In this document: piece after piece, positions 9,749-18,419 of the stretch
How positions within the stretch are numbered: position 1 is the stretch's first letter
Layout of the letters: each line of letters begins with the position of its first letter
Assembly: GCA_902791475.1 (NCBI GenBank)
Contig: CADAWC010000002.1
Location: 1-64,000, forward strand
Direction: 5' to 3'
DNA: 64,000 nt
From: Fibrobacter succinogenes
GTDB lineage: Bacteria > Fibrobacterota > Fibrobacteria > Fibrobacterales > Fibrobacteraceae
The notes under the pieces: model-generated
The model's input: the letters and a program-made list of their open reading frames with translations, nothing else
What the model was told of the DNA's origin: nothing
Databases searched by the model: none
Translations under genes and position numbers: made by a program

Positions 9749-10951
9749 TTAGCCCTTGATGGCGTCGCCCATCGAGAACATCGGCATATACATTGCAATG
9801 AGGAGGCCACCGACGGCGCCACCCAAGAACACAATGATAATCGGTTCGATCATACTCACGACGGCATCAACTGCGGCGTCCACTTCTTCGTCGTAGAAGT
9901 CCGCAAGCTTCAAAAGCATACCGCCCAAGTTACCAGTCTTTTCACCAACGCCCGTCATCTGGATCACCATGGGCGGGAAAATGCCCACTTCTTCCATCGG
10001 CTCGGCAATTGACTTACCGCCTGCAATACCAATCGATATCTTATAAATAGCCTTTTCAACGACTTTGTTACCAGCAGTTGACGCAACGACCTTCAACGCA
10101 TCCATCACAGAGACACCGGCATTCAAAAGCGTTCCGAGCGTTCTCGAGAAGCCAGCCGTAGCAGACTTAATCTGCAAATCACCTAGCTTTGGCAACTTCA
10201 ACGTAAACTTATCCATTGCAAATTGCGCTTGCGGTATTCGCATAATCATCTTATAAGCAAAGATGACAATGATAAGCCCGATAAAGATGAACGCGCCGTT
10301 GTTTCGTATAAAATCAGATATATTCATCACAACCTGCGTCGGAGCAGGGAGTTCAGCATCAAGGGCGGCAAACTGTTCAGCAAACGTCGGCACCACGAAC
10401 GTCATAAGGGCAATCACAACGAGAATACCCACAATGATAACCATGATCGGGTATGTCAAAGCTTTTTTCACCTTGCGTTTGAGGCGCTGGTTGTTTTCGA
10501 GAGTTTCGGCCAGACGAGCCAAGATGCCTTCGAGAATACCACCCGCTTCACCGGCGGCCACCATGTTGCAATACAGGGAGTCAAAAACCTTCGGATGCTG
10601 CGCCAATGCATCAGCCAAAGAAGAACCGCCGTTAATCGACTGCGTGAGTTTATGCACAACGCTCTTGAGTTCCGGGTTTTCGCACTGCGCTTCGAGAATG
10701 TTCAAGCACTGAAGCATCGGAAGACCTGCCGAGCACATAGACGAGAACATACGCGTAAAACGAGTGATGTCTTCGGTCTTGATGCCAGAACCAATCTTAA
10801 TCTTGATTTCAGTAGGCTTCTTTTTGAGGCTTGTAATAATCAGTCGACGACGGAGCAAGAGAGCTTCGGCTTCGGCCTTGTCCTTTGCTTCGAGCGTACC
10901 TTCAAAGTTATTGCCCTGCGAATTCTGGGCCTTGTACAAAAATTCAGCCAT
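9749..10951 (-). CDS. pilC: type IV pilus / type II secretion inner-membrane platform protein
   Basis: A 400-residue GspF/PilC-family protein of the inner membrane that anchors the pilus motor. It begins MAEFLYKAQNSQG, typical of the family, with two repeated T2SSF helical domains (about 65-190 and 270-395). Hydrophobic segments lie near 165-190, 215-240 and 370-392. The motifs VAAGEAGGILEGILARLA and TGVGEKTGNLGGMLLKLA are the two matching copies of the GE.G.L motif. It lies 3 nt downstream of pilT on the same strand, so the two are co-transcribed. Whether the system serves pili, DNA uptake or secretion cannot be told from these two genes. Confidence 0.93.
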   Translation of the reverse strand: MAEFLYKAQNSQGNNFEGTLEAKDKAEAEALLLRRRLIITSLKKKPTEIKIKIGSGIKTEDITRFTRMFSSMCSAGLPMLQCLNILEAQCENPELKSVVHKLTQSINGGSSLADALAQHPKVFDSLYCNMVAAGEAGGILEGILARLAETLENNQRLKRKVKKALTYPIMVIIVGILVVIALMTFVVPTFAEQFAALDAELPAPTQVVMNISDFIRNNGAFIFIGLIIVIFAYKMIMRIPQAQFAMDKFTLKLPKLGDLQIKSATAGFSRTLGTLLNAGVSVMDALKVVASTAGNKVVEKAIYKISIGIAGGKSIAEPMEEVGIFPPMVIQMTGVGEKTGNLGGMLLKLADFYDEEVDAAVDAVVSMIEPIIIVFLGGAVGGLLIAMYMPMFSMGDAIKG

Positions 10952-10954
10952 CGA

Positions 10955-12022
10955 TTACACCCCTTCCTTTACGAACAACTGTTCCAACTGATCCGGGCTC
11001 GACGAACGAGCAAGCGCATCGAAACGGTCCACCTTGTGATTCTTGACGAGATCGCACAAGCACATGTTCATCGTGTTCATGCCGAACTTCTGGCCAATTT
11101 CAATCATGGATTCAATCTGGTGCACCTTGTCATCGCGGATCAAAGCACGGATACCCGGTGTCACGTTCATGACTTCGTACGCCATCACGCGGCCACCGCC
11201 AATCTTTGGCAAAAGGGTCTGGCAGATGACGCCTTGCAGCACAAACGAGAGCTGCGTACGCACGGTCTGCTGTTCACCCTTCGGGAAAGCGTCGACCACA
11301 CGGTTAATCGTCTGCACGCAAGAGTTTGTATGAAGTGTGGCAAAAGTCAAGTGACCCGTTTCGGCAATCGTAAGTGCCGAGCGGATTGTTTCCAAGTCAC
11401 GCATTTCGCCGATAAGCACCACATCAGGATCCTGACGGAGGGCCATCTTGAGGGCCTGGGCAAAGCTGTGCGTATCGCTACCGACTTCGCGCTGGTTGAT
11501 CATACAGCCCTGATGCTTGTGCAAAAATTCGATCGGATCTTCGACCGTCAAAATGTGATCGTGACGTTCCTTATTAATCTTGTCGATCATGGCAGCCAAG
11601 GTCGTGGACTTACCAGAACCGGTAGCACCCGTCACGAGCACGAGGCCAGAGGGACGTGTCGTAAATTCGGCCATAATCTTCGGGAGGCCGAGGTCCTTGA
11701 ACGTCTTGATATCAAGCGGAATAATACGGAGGGCAAGCGCCACGCAGCCACGCTGCAAGTAGGCGTTCGCACGGAAACGCGCAAGATTTGCTATACCGAA
11801 TGAAAAGTCGCATTCCTTTTGCTGTTCAAAAGTCTTTTTCTGGGCTTCATTCATCAAGCTGTAAGTCATACGCATGGTTTCGTCGGGCTTGAGCTTGTTC
11901 TCCCCGATGGGAGTAAGCTTGCCGGAAAGACGAATAAGAGGGGGTGCGCCGGCTGTAATATGCAAGTCGGACGCCCCACGTTTGACCATTTCTGCTAAAA
12001 GATCTTGAATGTTATATGCCAT
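10955..12022 (-). CDS. pilT: twitching motility / pilus retraction ATPase
   Basis: A 355-residue hexameric ATPase that disassembles type IV pili. Visible features: N-terminal GASDLHITAGAPPLIRL, Walker A GATGSGKST (132-140), the Asp box HDHILTVEDPIEF, Walker B DPDVVLIGEMRD and the His box ETGHLTFATLHTNS. These match PilT rather than PilB. The ATG is 5 nt from TATATTCT (12028-12035), a probable -7 box, with no Shine-Dalgarno, so the mRNA may be leaderless. pilC follows after 3 nt. Confidence 0.95.
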   Translation of the reverse strand: MAYNIQDLLAEMVKRGASDLHITAGAPPLIRLSGKLTPIGENKLKPDETMRMTYSLMNEAQKKTFEQQKECDFSFGIANLARFRANAYLQRGCVALALRIIPLDIKTFKDLGLPKIMAEFTTRPSGLVLVTGATGSGKSTTLAAMIDKINKERHDHILTVEDPIEFLHKHQGCMINQREVGSDTHSFAQALKMALRQDPDVVLIGEMRDLETIRSALTIAETGHLTFATLHTNSCVQTINRVVDAFPKGEQQTVRTQLSFVLQGVICQTLLPKIGGGRVMAYEVMNVTPGIRALIRDDKVHQIESMIEIGQKFGMNTMNMCLCDLVKNHKVDRFDALARSSSPDQLEQLFVKEGV

Positions 12023-12073
12023 GCTCTAGAATATAATTTAAAAAGCCCAAAAATTTCATAAATTCTTTATGCA

Positions 12074-12592
12074 ATGCGTTCATCCACTTATAAAATACTC
12101 GCATGGGTAGGGGCAATCATTTTCCTCGGCTTCGCGTTTTATGCGTTCGAGGCCAAGTCCCGCTACAACCTGAGCTTCCCAGAGACCGTCGTGAACTTCG
12201 CAGCCGACGATGTAATGGGGGGCAAATCGGACTATGCCAGTGAAAAGGGGACCGCAACACTTATTGTTCTAACCGCATCCTGGTGCCCATCCTGCCGGGC
12301 GGAACTTCCGATACTCAAGCAGTTCAACGAGGAATTCGGACCAAAGGGTCTCAAGATTCTGATGATTGACGAGGACGATTCCAAGAAGGTCGCCCGCAAG
12401 TACAAGAAGAGCATGGACATTCCATGGACGATGCTCCACTGGAACTACGACGCGCTCAAGGCGCTAGGGAGTCCAGGAGTGATTCCCGTAAGCTTTGTGG
12501 TCGACAAGGACGACAAGATCCAGCACGTCGATGTCGGAGCGCTCAACGAGCTAAGAGTCCGGCACGAACTGAAGAGACTGCTGGGGAAGTAG
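12074..12592 (+). CDS. membrane-anchored thioredoxin-like (TlpA/ResA type) protein
   Basis: A 172-residue protein with an N-terminal membrane anchor (about 7-27) and a periplasmic thioredoxin fold. The redox motif is ASWCPSCRAELPILKQF (CxxC about 73-76), followed by LKILMIDEDD and the cis-Pro region GVIPVSFVVDKD. It probably reduces or exchanges disulfides in the envelope, as in cytochrome c maturation or oxidative repair. The ATG lies 7 nt after TAAATTCT, a possible -7 box, with no Shine-Dalgarno. It is divergent from pilT, with promoters in the 51-bp gap. Confidence 0.85.
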   Translation: MRSSTYKILAWVGAIIFLGFAFYAFEAKSRYNLSFPETVVNFAADDVMGGKSDYASEKGTATLIVLTASWCPSCRAELPILKQFNEEFGPKGLKILMIDEDDSKKVARKYKKSMDIPWTMLHWNYDALKALGSPGVIPVSFVVDKDDKIQHVDVGALNELRVRHELKRLLGK

Positions 12593-12594
12593 GT

Positions 12595-12708
12595 TTTAGG
12601 TTACAGGTTGTAGGTATTAGGAATAGTATCACATGCTTCGCATGTTATTATAAGATGGCGAATCCATGATTATTCACCTAAAACCTAATCCCTAAAGCCT
12701 ATCACCTA
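12595..12708. repeat. inverted pair of heptanucleotide tandem repeats
   Basis: Left arm (12595-12623): 7-mers GGTTTTA, GGTTACA, GGTTGTA, GGTATTA. Right arm (12677-12708) on the minus strand has TTAGGTT-type 7-mers. The two arms are inverted and converge on a small ACATGCTTCGCATGT hairpin (12631-12645). It fills the gap between the thioredoxin-like gene and epmA; no ORF. Confidence 0.6.
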
Positions 12709-12709
12709 C

Positions 12710-13681
12710 TCACGCTATCGGGCTTGGGAAGAGGATCACGTCGGCGATTTCTTCTTTGCCGAGGGCGAGCATGAACAGGCGGTCGAGCCCAAGTGCCACG
12801 CCTGAGCAAGCAGGCATACCCGATTCAAGAGCGGCGAGAAAACGCTCGTCGATAGGCGGTAAGGGCTTGTTCATGGAGCGACGGATGTCCAAATCCGCAT
12901 AGAAACGGCGACGTTGCTCCACAGGATCCGTAAGCTCCGTATAACCGTTGCAGAGTTCCACCTGATTCACGAACAGTTCAAAGCGACGAGCCCACGTGTA
13001 ACCATCCGCATCCACGTAAGTCTGCGCCAGTGCCGCCTGCGATGGCGGATAATCCAAGATGAACTCGGGACCGTTACTAGCGAGTGCAGGTTCCACCAAG
13101 AAAACCATGAGGTAATCCCACCAGTCTTCGCGCGTGAGCGTCTCGCTCTTTTCGGGCACAGGAATTTCGCGAGCGCGGCAAGCATCCGCAAAGTCTGTAA
13201 GCTTTTCACAGAACGGATTCACGCCAGCGTAATTCTTGAACGCATCAATCCAGCGGGTGCGGCGGGCATTTAGTTTGGTCCCAATGATTTCGCTCACAAG
13301 GTCTTCGACTTCGTCCATGAGTTTGTCCTGAATCATACCCACGCGGTACCATTCCACCATTGAGAACTCGTTATTGTGGTGACCGCCAAATTCATCCTTG
13401 CGGAACGACTTTGTAATCTGGAAAATGTCACCGAACTTTGCCGCAAGCAAGCGCTTCATGTGAAATTCCGGGCTCGTCATCATGAACCGCTTCGGGTCTT
13501 CGATTTCAAAGTAATCGAGCTGCGGATCCGTTCCGCCGTATGCAGAAAGCACAGGCGTCTCGACTTCGAGCGCATTACGACGAACAAAGAAATCACGGAC
13601 TTTGGCCATCAGCGCCTGGCGCTTGACCCAAGTTTCACGCGTGCAAGTGGGCGCAAATGCGCCCGAGTTCAAATTTTCCAT
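12710..13681 (-). CDS. epmA: EF-P lysine ligase (EpmA/PoxA/GenX)
   Basis: A 323-residue class II LysRS-like enzyme without the anticodon-binding domain. It attaches beta-lysine to elongation factor P, relieving ribosome stalling at polyproline. Visible class II motifs: EVETPVLSAYGGTDPQLDYF, TSPEFHMKRLLAAKFGDIFQI, FRKDEFGGHHNNEFSMVEWYR (motif 2) and GVALGLDRLFMLALG (motif 3). The length fits EpmA and is too short for LysRS. The ATG shares 1 nt with the stop of the upstream FISUMP gene (TAATG), so translation is probably coupled. Confidence 0.95.
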   Translation of the reverse strand: MENLNSGAFAPTCTRETWVKRQALMAKVRDFFVRRNALEVETPVLSAYGGTDPQLDYFEIEDPKRFMMTSPEFHMKRLLAAKFGDIFQITKSFRKDEFGGHHNNEFSMVEWYRVGMIQDKLMDEVEDLVSEIIGTKLNARRTRWIDAFKNYAGVNPFCEKLTDFADACRAREIPVPEKSETLTREDWWDYLMVFLVEPALASNGPEFILDYPPSQAALAQTYVDADGYTWARRFELFVNQVELCNGYTELTDPVEQRRRFYADLDIRRSMNKPLPPIDERFLAALESGMPACSGVALGLDRLFMLALGKEEIADVILFPSPIA

Positions 13682-15057
13682 TACTCAGCTCCGGCTACAC
13701 AACGGACCGCAAGATAGAAACTCGGGTCCACGGAGATGGAGCCGACATCCTTATCGGAGCTGAACATTGTGCGAGCCTTGCCACGAGAATCCTCTTCGGA
13801 ATCGGCAGTCCAGAAATAGGCGCCCTCGCCCATCGTCGTGCAGACGCCGGTCTTGTTGGCGTAACCACCGAACATGGCCGTGAAGGCATAATCGTCGCTG
13901 CCGTTGCTCTTGAGTTTGAGTGCAGCAGAGCGTGCGCCACCGGCGTATTCTTCAAGCTTTTTCCAGTCCGCATCCGTGGCGAGATGGTAGCCTGCCGGGC
14001 AAGCCTTCTTGGCGGCTTCTTGCGTGTAGAGACGGCCGAACGTCTTGCAGTTTGCATCGTCGCGGTCATAGCACATCGAGCCTTCCGGATCGTTGTAGTT
14101 CAAGTTCTCAACGAACCAGTCCACGCCACCGATTTCCTTGACCTTGTAAACTTGTTTGTCACGCTTGTCCACAAAGTTCTTGAACACCGGGCAGCGAGTG
14201 CTGAAGCCTGCTTCAGAAAGAATCGGATCGACCTTGCCCTTCCAAGCCGTGCAGAAGCGGAACAACTGACCGCCCGGAAGCGAAGCGCCCTTATGCTTGG
14301 CGGCCCAAGTTTTCACGTAATGGAGGCCCGTTACAGCGGTATCTGGAATCGAGAGCACCTTGGCATACTTGCCAGCGAGTGCGGCATACGTACCGGCAAC
14401 AGACATCGGAGCTTTCCAGAAGCCTTCGGAAAGACCTTTGCGCAAGCTTGCAAAAACCGGAGACGGCTTGTAAACCCTAATTGTCTTATCGACCATCTGT
14501 TCTGGTTTCGTCTTGCAGTTGACATCGTGGTCAATCGCCATCAGGGAATTGGCATCCACCTTGCACTGGGCTATGCACTTTGTTCGTGCAGCACCTTTCT
14601 TGGGGCACGGTTTCCAGACCGTCGTATCAACACTCACGAGCGACTGCTTTCCAAAAGCCTTCGTCTTCGTTGCAGCCTTAGCCACCTCGTCAAGCGTCTT
14701 AAGGGCCTTTGCACTCCCCTTTTCGCCATCGGCGAGCAAATACTTGATGACACCCGAGCAGGCATTCGCGGCATTCGCCATCGAGCAAACCTTCGGACCA
14801 AAGCCATACGCAAACTGGGACGGGCAAGCAGCAAACGCTTCATCCGGCATCTGCTTAAAATGCTTGCCATAAATGTTTGTCGCATTCTTTGCCGACATCT
14901 TGCCGCAATAGATTTCTTCGAGTTCGCCGGAATTGACAATCTTTTTCACCTTTTTCCAGTTATTGGAATCGACGGCCTTGCGGAGCGCTTCCTGAGCAAA
15001 ACTACCCTGCGCCAAAATTGCAGAACAAATCAAACTTGCTATAAAAAGATTCTTCAT
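13681..15057 (-). CDS. FISUMP-domain secreted protein
   Basis: A 458-residue protein with a signal peptide (about 1-21, ending SFA). The C-terminal domain (about 310-458) is the Fibrobacter major paralogous (FISUMP) domain: DKRDKQVYKVKEIGGVDWF, ENLNY, CYDRDDANCKTFGRLYT, AAKKACPAGYHLATDADWKKL, with a final VRCVAG. The N-terminal 300 residues are Cys-rich and Lys-rich and I do not recognise them. FISUMP proteins are cell-envelope proteins of unknown role, related to formylglycine-enzyme/C-lectin-type folds. It overlaps epmA by 1 nt; a shared role is not obvious. The 179-bp gap upstream holds no other gene. Confidence 0.88.
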   Translation of the reverse strand: MKNLFIASLICSAILAQGSFAQEALRKAVDSNNWKKVKKIVNSGELEEIYCGKMSAKNATNIYGKHFKQMPDEAFAACPSQFAYGFGPKVCSMANAANACSGVIKYLLADGEKGSAKALKTLDEVAKAATKTKAFGKQSLVSVDTTVWKPCPKKGAARTKCIAQCKVDANSLMAIDHDVNCKTKPEQMVDKTIRVYKPSPVFASLRKGLSEGFWKAPMSVAGTYAALAGKYAKVLSIPDTAVTGLHYVKTWAAKHKGASLPGGQLFRFCTAWKGKVDPILSEAGFSTRCPVFKNFVDKRDKQVYKVKEIGGVDWFVENLNYNDPEGSMCYDRDDANCKTFGRLYTQEAAKKACPAGYHLATDADWKKLEEYAGGARSAALKLKSNGSDDYAFTAMFGGYANKTGVCTTMGEGAYFWTADSEEDSRGKARTMFSSDKDVGSISVDPSFYLAVRCVAGAE

Positions 15058-15236
15058 CTAAACCTCTTTTAAAACTTAACTGGACCCTCAACTTCACAGG
15101 GGTATACTCAATGAATAGTTTTAATATATAACGAAGTATAAACAATCCCTAATGAATAATCAAAAAAAATCTTGAACCCTAATAATATTTTACTTGAATT
15201 TGACTCCGGCTATAGAGGATTTCTATCTTTTGGCGC

Positions 15237-16460
15237 ATGAACGCAGAAGTCTTACGCAATGAATTCCCGATGTTGGTCGCAGGCGACAAAGAATCAAAAC
15301 CGCTTGCCTTTTTGGACAGCACCGCCACGACCCAGAAGCCCGCAAGCGTCATCGACGCCATGGACGATTTTTACCGCGAGCACTACAGCTCCGTGAAGCG
15401 CGGAGTTTACCGCCTGAGCGCACGCACTACCGAAGCCTTTGAAAAGACCCGCAAAGACGTTGCGAAGTTCATCAACGCAAAATCCGAAGACGAAATCGTC
15501 TTTACTCGCGGCACCACCGAAAGCATCAATCTCGTTGCCTGGAGCTACGGACGCAAGTTCTTCGAAGCGGGCGATGAAATTTTAATCAGCGGTTTGGAAC
15601 ACCACGCGAACATTGTGAGCTGGCAGCTCGTCGCCGAAATGAAGGGCGCAAAGATCAAGGTCATTCCCGTCCGCGATGACGGCGATTTGGACTTGAGCAA
15701 GCTCCCCGAGCTCCTCACGCCGCGCACCAAAATGGTCGCCGTTACCCACGTGAGCAACTCCGTCGGCACAGTGAACCCGATTGCAGAAATCATTGCAACC
15801 GTCCGCAAGCTTGCTCCGCAAGCAAAAGTTTTGATAGACGCCGCCCAGAGCTCTAGCCACATCAAGATTGACGTGCAGAAGCTCGACTGCGATTTTCTCG
15901 CATTCAGCGGCCACAAGATGTACGGCCCGACCGGAATCGGCGTTCTTTACGGCAAGTACGACGTGCTCGACCGCATGCCGCCTTGGCATGGCGGCGGCGA
16001 AATGATCAAGAACGTCACGTTCGAAAAAACGACTTATGCGGATGTTCCTGCACGCTTTGAAGCAGGCACGCCTGCCATTGCCGAAGTCATCGGTCTCGGA
16101 AAAGCTATCGAATGGCTGAACAACGTCGGCCTCGACAACATCCGCAAGCACGAAGAACAAATTACGCAGTACGCATTGAAGCAGCTCGCCGAAATCCCGC
16201 AAGTGAAAGTCCTCGGCAACCCGAAGGAACGCGGCGCGCTCATCAGCATTACATTGGACGGGATTGCCGTCGGTGATGCCGCCATGATTCTCGACGAAGA
16301 AAACGTCGCAGTACGTAGCGGGCACCACTGCGCACAACCGGTGATGGACCGCTTTGGGCTGGACGCCACGCTCCGCCTGAGCTTTGGCGTTTACACACTC
16401 GAACGCGACATTGACCGTTTTGTTGCCGGCGTCAAGCGCGTCGTCCGTCTGTTCGCCTAA
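15237..16460 (+). CDS. sufS: cysteine desulfurase, SufS/CsdA type
   Basis: A 407-residue PLP enzyme that takes sulfur from cysteine for Fe-S clusters. Features: AFLDSTATTQKPASVIDAM at the N terminus, the PLP-binding LDAAQSSSH-type region, the Schiff-base Lys in SGHKMYGPTGIGVLYG, and the active Cys in VRSGHHCAQPVMDRFG. The length and RSGHHCA motif point to the group II (SufS) enzymes. The start follows TATCTTTT (15224-15231) by 5 nt, with a TTTG 21 nt further up, so the mRNA is probably leaderless. No sufBCD or sufU neighbours are seen; tcdA follows, like the csdA-csdL pairing in other bacteria. Confidence 0.94.
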   Translation: MNAEVLRNEFPMLVAGDKESKPLAFLDSTATTQKPASVIDAMDDFYREHYSSVKRGVYRLSARTTEAFEKTRKDVAKFINAKSEDEIVFTRGTTESINLVAWSYGRKFFEAGDEILISGLEHHANIVSWQLVAEMKGAKIKVIPVRDDGDLDLSKLPELLTPRTKMVAVTHVSNSVGTVNPIAEIIATVRKLAPQAKVLIDAAQSSSHIKIDVQKLDCDFLAFSGHKMYGPTGIGVLYGKYDVLDRMPPWHGGGEMIKNVTFEKTTYADVPARFEAGTPAIAEVIGLGKAIEWLNNVGLDNIRKHEEQITQYALKQLAEIPQVKVLGNPKERGALISITLDGIAVGDAAMILDEENVAVRSGHHCAQPVMDRFGLDATLRLSFGVYTLERDIDRFVAGVKRVVRLFA

Positions 16461-16485
16461 ATTCCGCCAGTTTTGCAGGATTCTC

Positions 16486-17319
16486 ATGGGAATTGAAAAA
16501 GGCATTTTCAACCGCACATCGCTCCTTCTCGGAGACGATGTTATGGACTGTATCTACCAAAAACGCGTCATCATTTTTGGACTCGGCGGAGTCGGCAGCT
16601 GGTGTGCCGAAAGCCTGGTGCGCTCCGGCATCAAGGAACTCGTGCTCGTCGATTCTGACCGCGTGTGCGTCACCAACGTAAACCGCCAGCTGATGGCCAC
16701 CACCAAAACCGTGGGCCAAGTCAAAGTCGAAGTGCTTAAAAACCGCTTGTTAGAAATCAATCCGCACGCAAACGTCGTCGCACTGCAGGACATCTACGAA
16801 GAAGCGAATACGGACAAGTTCCAGCTAGACACATTCGATTACATCATTGACGCTATCGACAGCCTCGAAAACAAGATGCAGTTGCTTTGGCACGCCACGC
16901 ACACCAAGGCAACCGTATTCTCGTCGATGGGAGCCGCCCTCAAGATGGACCCCACGCGAATCAAGGTCGCCGAATTCTGGAAGGTTACAGGTTGCCCGCT
17001 CGCACGCGCACTTCGCGACAAGTTCAAGCGAAAAAAATTGTGGCTCAAGAAAAAAGTACTTTGCGTTTATAGCGACGAACTCTTGAAAAATCGCGGTCAA
17101 AATTCTTCTTGCGGAACCGCCGCCTGCATGTGTCCTAAAGTCCGCCAAGAACGCAGCGAAGCGGAACTCAAGAACGCCGAACTTGTCAATCACGAATGGT
17201 GTAGCAGCAAGGCTCAAATCAACGGCACCATGGCACATGCCACGGCCATTTTCGGCTTTATGATTGCAGGTCTTGTGATGAACGACATTTATCAGAAAGC
17301 ACTAACGCAAGCTGAGTGA
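16486..17319 (+). CDS. tcdA: tRNA threonylcarbamoyladenosine dehydratase (TcdA/CsdL)
   Basis: A 277-residue E1-like (ThiF/MoeB fold) enzyme that cyclises t6A37 of tRNA to ct6A. The nucleotide-binding GLGGVGSWCAESLVRSG (about 32-48), LVDSDRVCVTNVNRQ and DAIDSLENK are visible. A CGTAACMCPKVRQ segment near the C terminus supplies Cys residues. The ATG at 16486 is chosen because AGGA lies 5 nt upstream and MGIEKGIFNRTSLLLG matches the usual N terminus; a longer reading would run back into sufS. It follows sufS after 25 nt, so the pair is co-transcribed, matching the functional link of TcdA to a cysteine desulfurase system. Confidence 0.92.
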   Translation: MGIEKGIFNRTSLLLGDDVMDCIYQKRVIIFGLGGVGSWCAESLVRSGIKELVLVDSDRVCVTNVNRQLMATTKTVGQVKVEVLKNRLLEINPHANVVALQDIYEEANTDKFQLDTFDYIIDAIDSLENKMQLLWHATHTKATVFSSMGAALKMDPTRIKVAEFWKVTGCPLARALRDKFKRKKLWLKKKVLCVYSDELLKNRGQNSSCGTAACMCPKVRQERSEAELKNAELVNHEWCSSKAQINGTMAHATAIFGFMIAGLVMNDIYQKALTQAE

Positions 17320-17347
17320 TTTAACTTGCTCTTGACTTTTGAGACAA

Positions 17348-18280
17348 TCACTTACTTGACGCTTTTTCTTGCATCGCCTTCGCTTCCTGAATTTTTTCTT
17401 CAGGAATTCCAAGCTTGCGCATGACCTCCAAGGCATTGTCGAAGCCCTTTTCGAGACCTTCTTCAAGACCTTTTTTCATGCCATCTTCCCGACCAGCTTT
17501 TTCAGCGGCACGGCGGGCATCCCCGGCGCTTACAAAGCCCATCCTCTGTCCGATACTTTTCCATGCCATCTGAAGTTCCTCCACGGTACTTTCGTCAATA
17601 TACTCTCCTAAATATAGTACGATTTTTTCAACAAGGGTAGCCTGCTCAGCGCTAGGCATTTTACGAAGAATAGTTTCGACATTCGGGATAGCCGACTTAA
17701 AGCCTTCAGGACTGAAAGCGTATTTCATCGCCATTACCCCGACAGCCGCCGCAGGGGATTCGGATTCAACACAGGCAACATCGTCAGCTGCGCCAAGATT
17801 CACAAGCACGCACTCAAAAGGAAGCTCATTCCCCTGGAATTTAGCGCGTGCCTTTTTGCGAAATTCTGCCAAAGGATCCCATCCGGTAGGACCATTATAA
17901 ATGATAATCGCCTTCGTCGGAATCCAGCTGAACACTTCGTCTTCGTGATCCAAGATGACTCGAAGAGCGTAACGCCCAACCTGATTAAGCACGCTCTTCT
18001 CCTGTTTGGACTTATGTTCCAAAAGAATGCCGACATTAATTTCACCGCCTCCCGAAAGATGCGCCTTGAACGCAATGTCCGCCTCGCCGCGCTCGCCAAC
18101 TTCGCTGTAGGTGTCCGGCAGACGCACAAGCGTATCCAAGTTTACACCTGCAAGAATCCTATCAAGATCGCTATTGTTTTTACTGCAGATGTTCAACAGC
18201 GCCTTGGCATTCTTGGGAATGCTATACACATAGCGGAAGAATCCATCGTGGTCACGCGAGCGTATTTTTTCTTGACTCAT
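17348..18280 (-). CDS. Rpn-family (YhgA-like) PD-(D/E)XK nuclease
   Basis: A 310-residue Rpn family 'recombination-promoting nuclease/putative transposase' protein. HDGFFRYVYS starts the domain, and GEADIAFKA followed by INVGILLEHKSKQE gives the D...ExK catalytic core (about residues 65-95). The C-terminal part has coiled, repeat-like GREDGMKKGLEEGLEKGF, typical of the family. Such proteins are present in many copies in some genomes and are linked to DNA cleavage and recA-independent recombination. GGAGGC lies close upstream of the ATG. It marks the left edge of the accessory stretch. Confidence 0.85.
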   Translation of the reverse strand: MSQEKIRSRDHDGFFRYVYSIPKNAKALLNICSKNNSDLDRILAGVNLDTLVRLPDTYSEVGERGEADIAFKAHLSGGGEINVGILLEHKSKQEKSVLNQVGRYALRVILDHEDEVFSWIPTKAIIIYNGPTGWDPLAEFRKKARAKFQGNELPFECVLVNLGAADDVACVESESPAAAVGVMAMKYAFSPEGFKSAIPNVETILRKMPSAEQATLVEKIVLYLGEYIDESTVEELQMAWKSIGQRMGFVSAGDARRAAEKAGREDGMKKGLEEGLEKGFDNALEVMRKLGIPEEKIQEAKAMQEKASSK

Positions 18281-18299
18281 TTAGCCTCCTAGTTTTGAA

Positions 18300-18332
18300 A
18301 AAAAGAAAAAGCATCCGATTTTTTTCGGATGC
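18300..18332 (-). terminator. terminator of the AAA+ gene
   Basis: GCATCCGA / TCGGATGC perfect 8-bp stem. On the minus strand it is followed by TTTTTCTTTTTTTC. It lies 88 nt after the AAA+ stop codon. Confidence 0.85.
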
Positions 18333-18419
18333 CTGAGGCCTTTTCAAGGGTCATGCATTAATGTATCAATATTTGAATATAGTGGCAAGCGGCGATTTGT
18401 AACTTTACTGTAAAATAAA

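Noticed and set aside
12595..12708. CRISPR-like array
   Set aside because: Repeat unit is only 7 nt with no spacers; no cas genes in the window.
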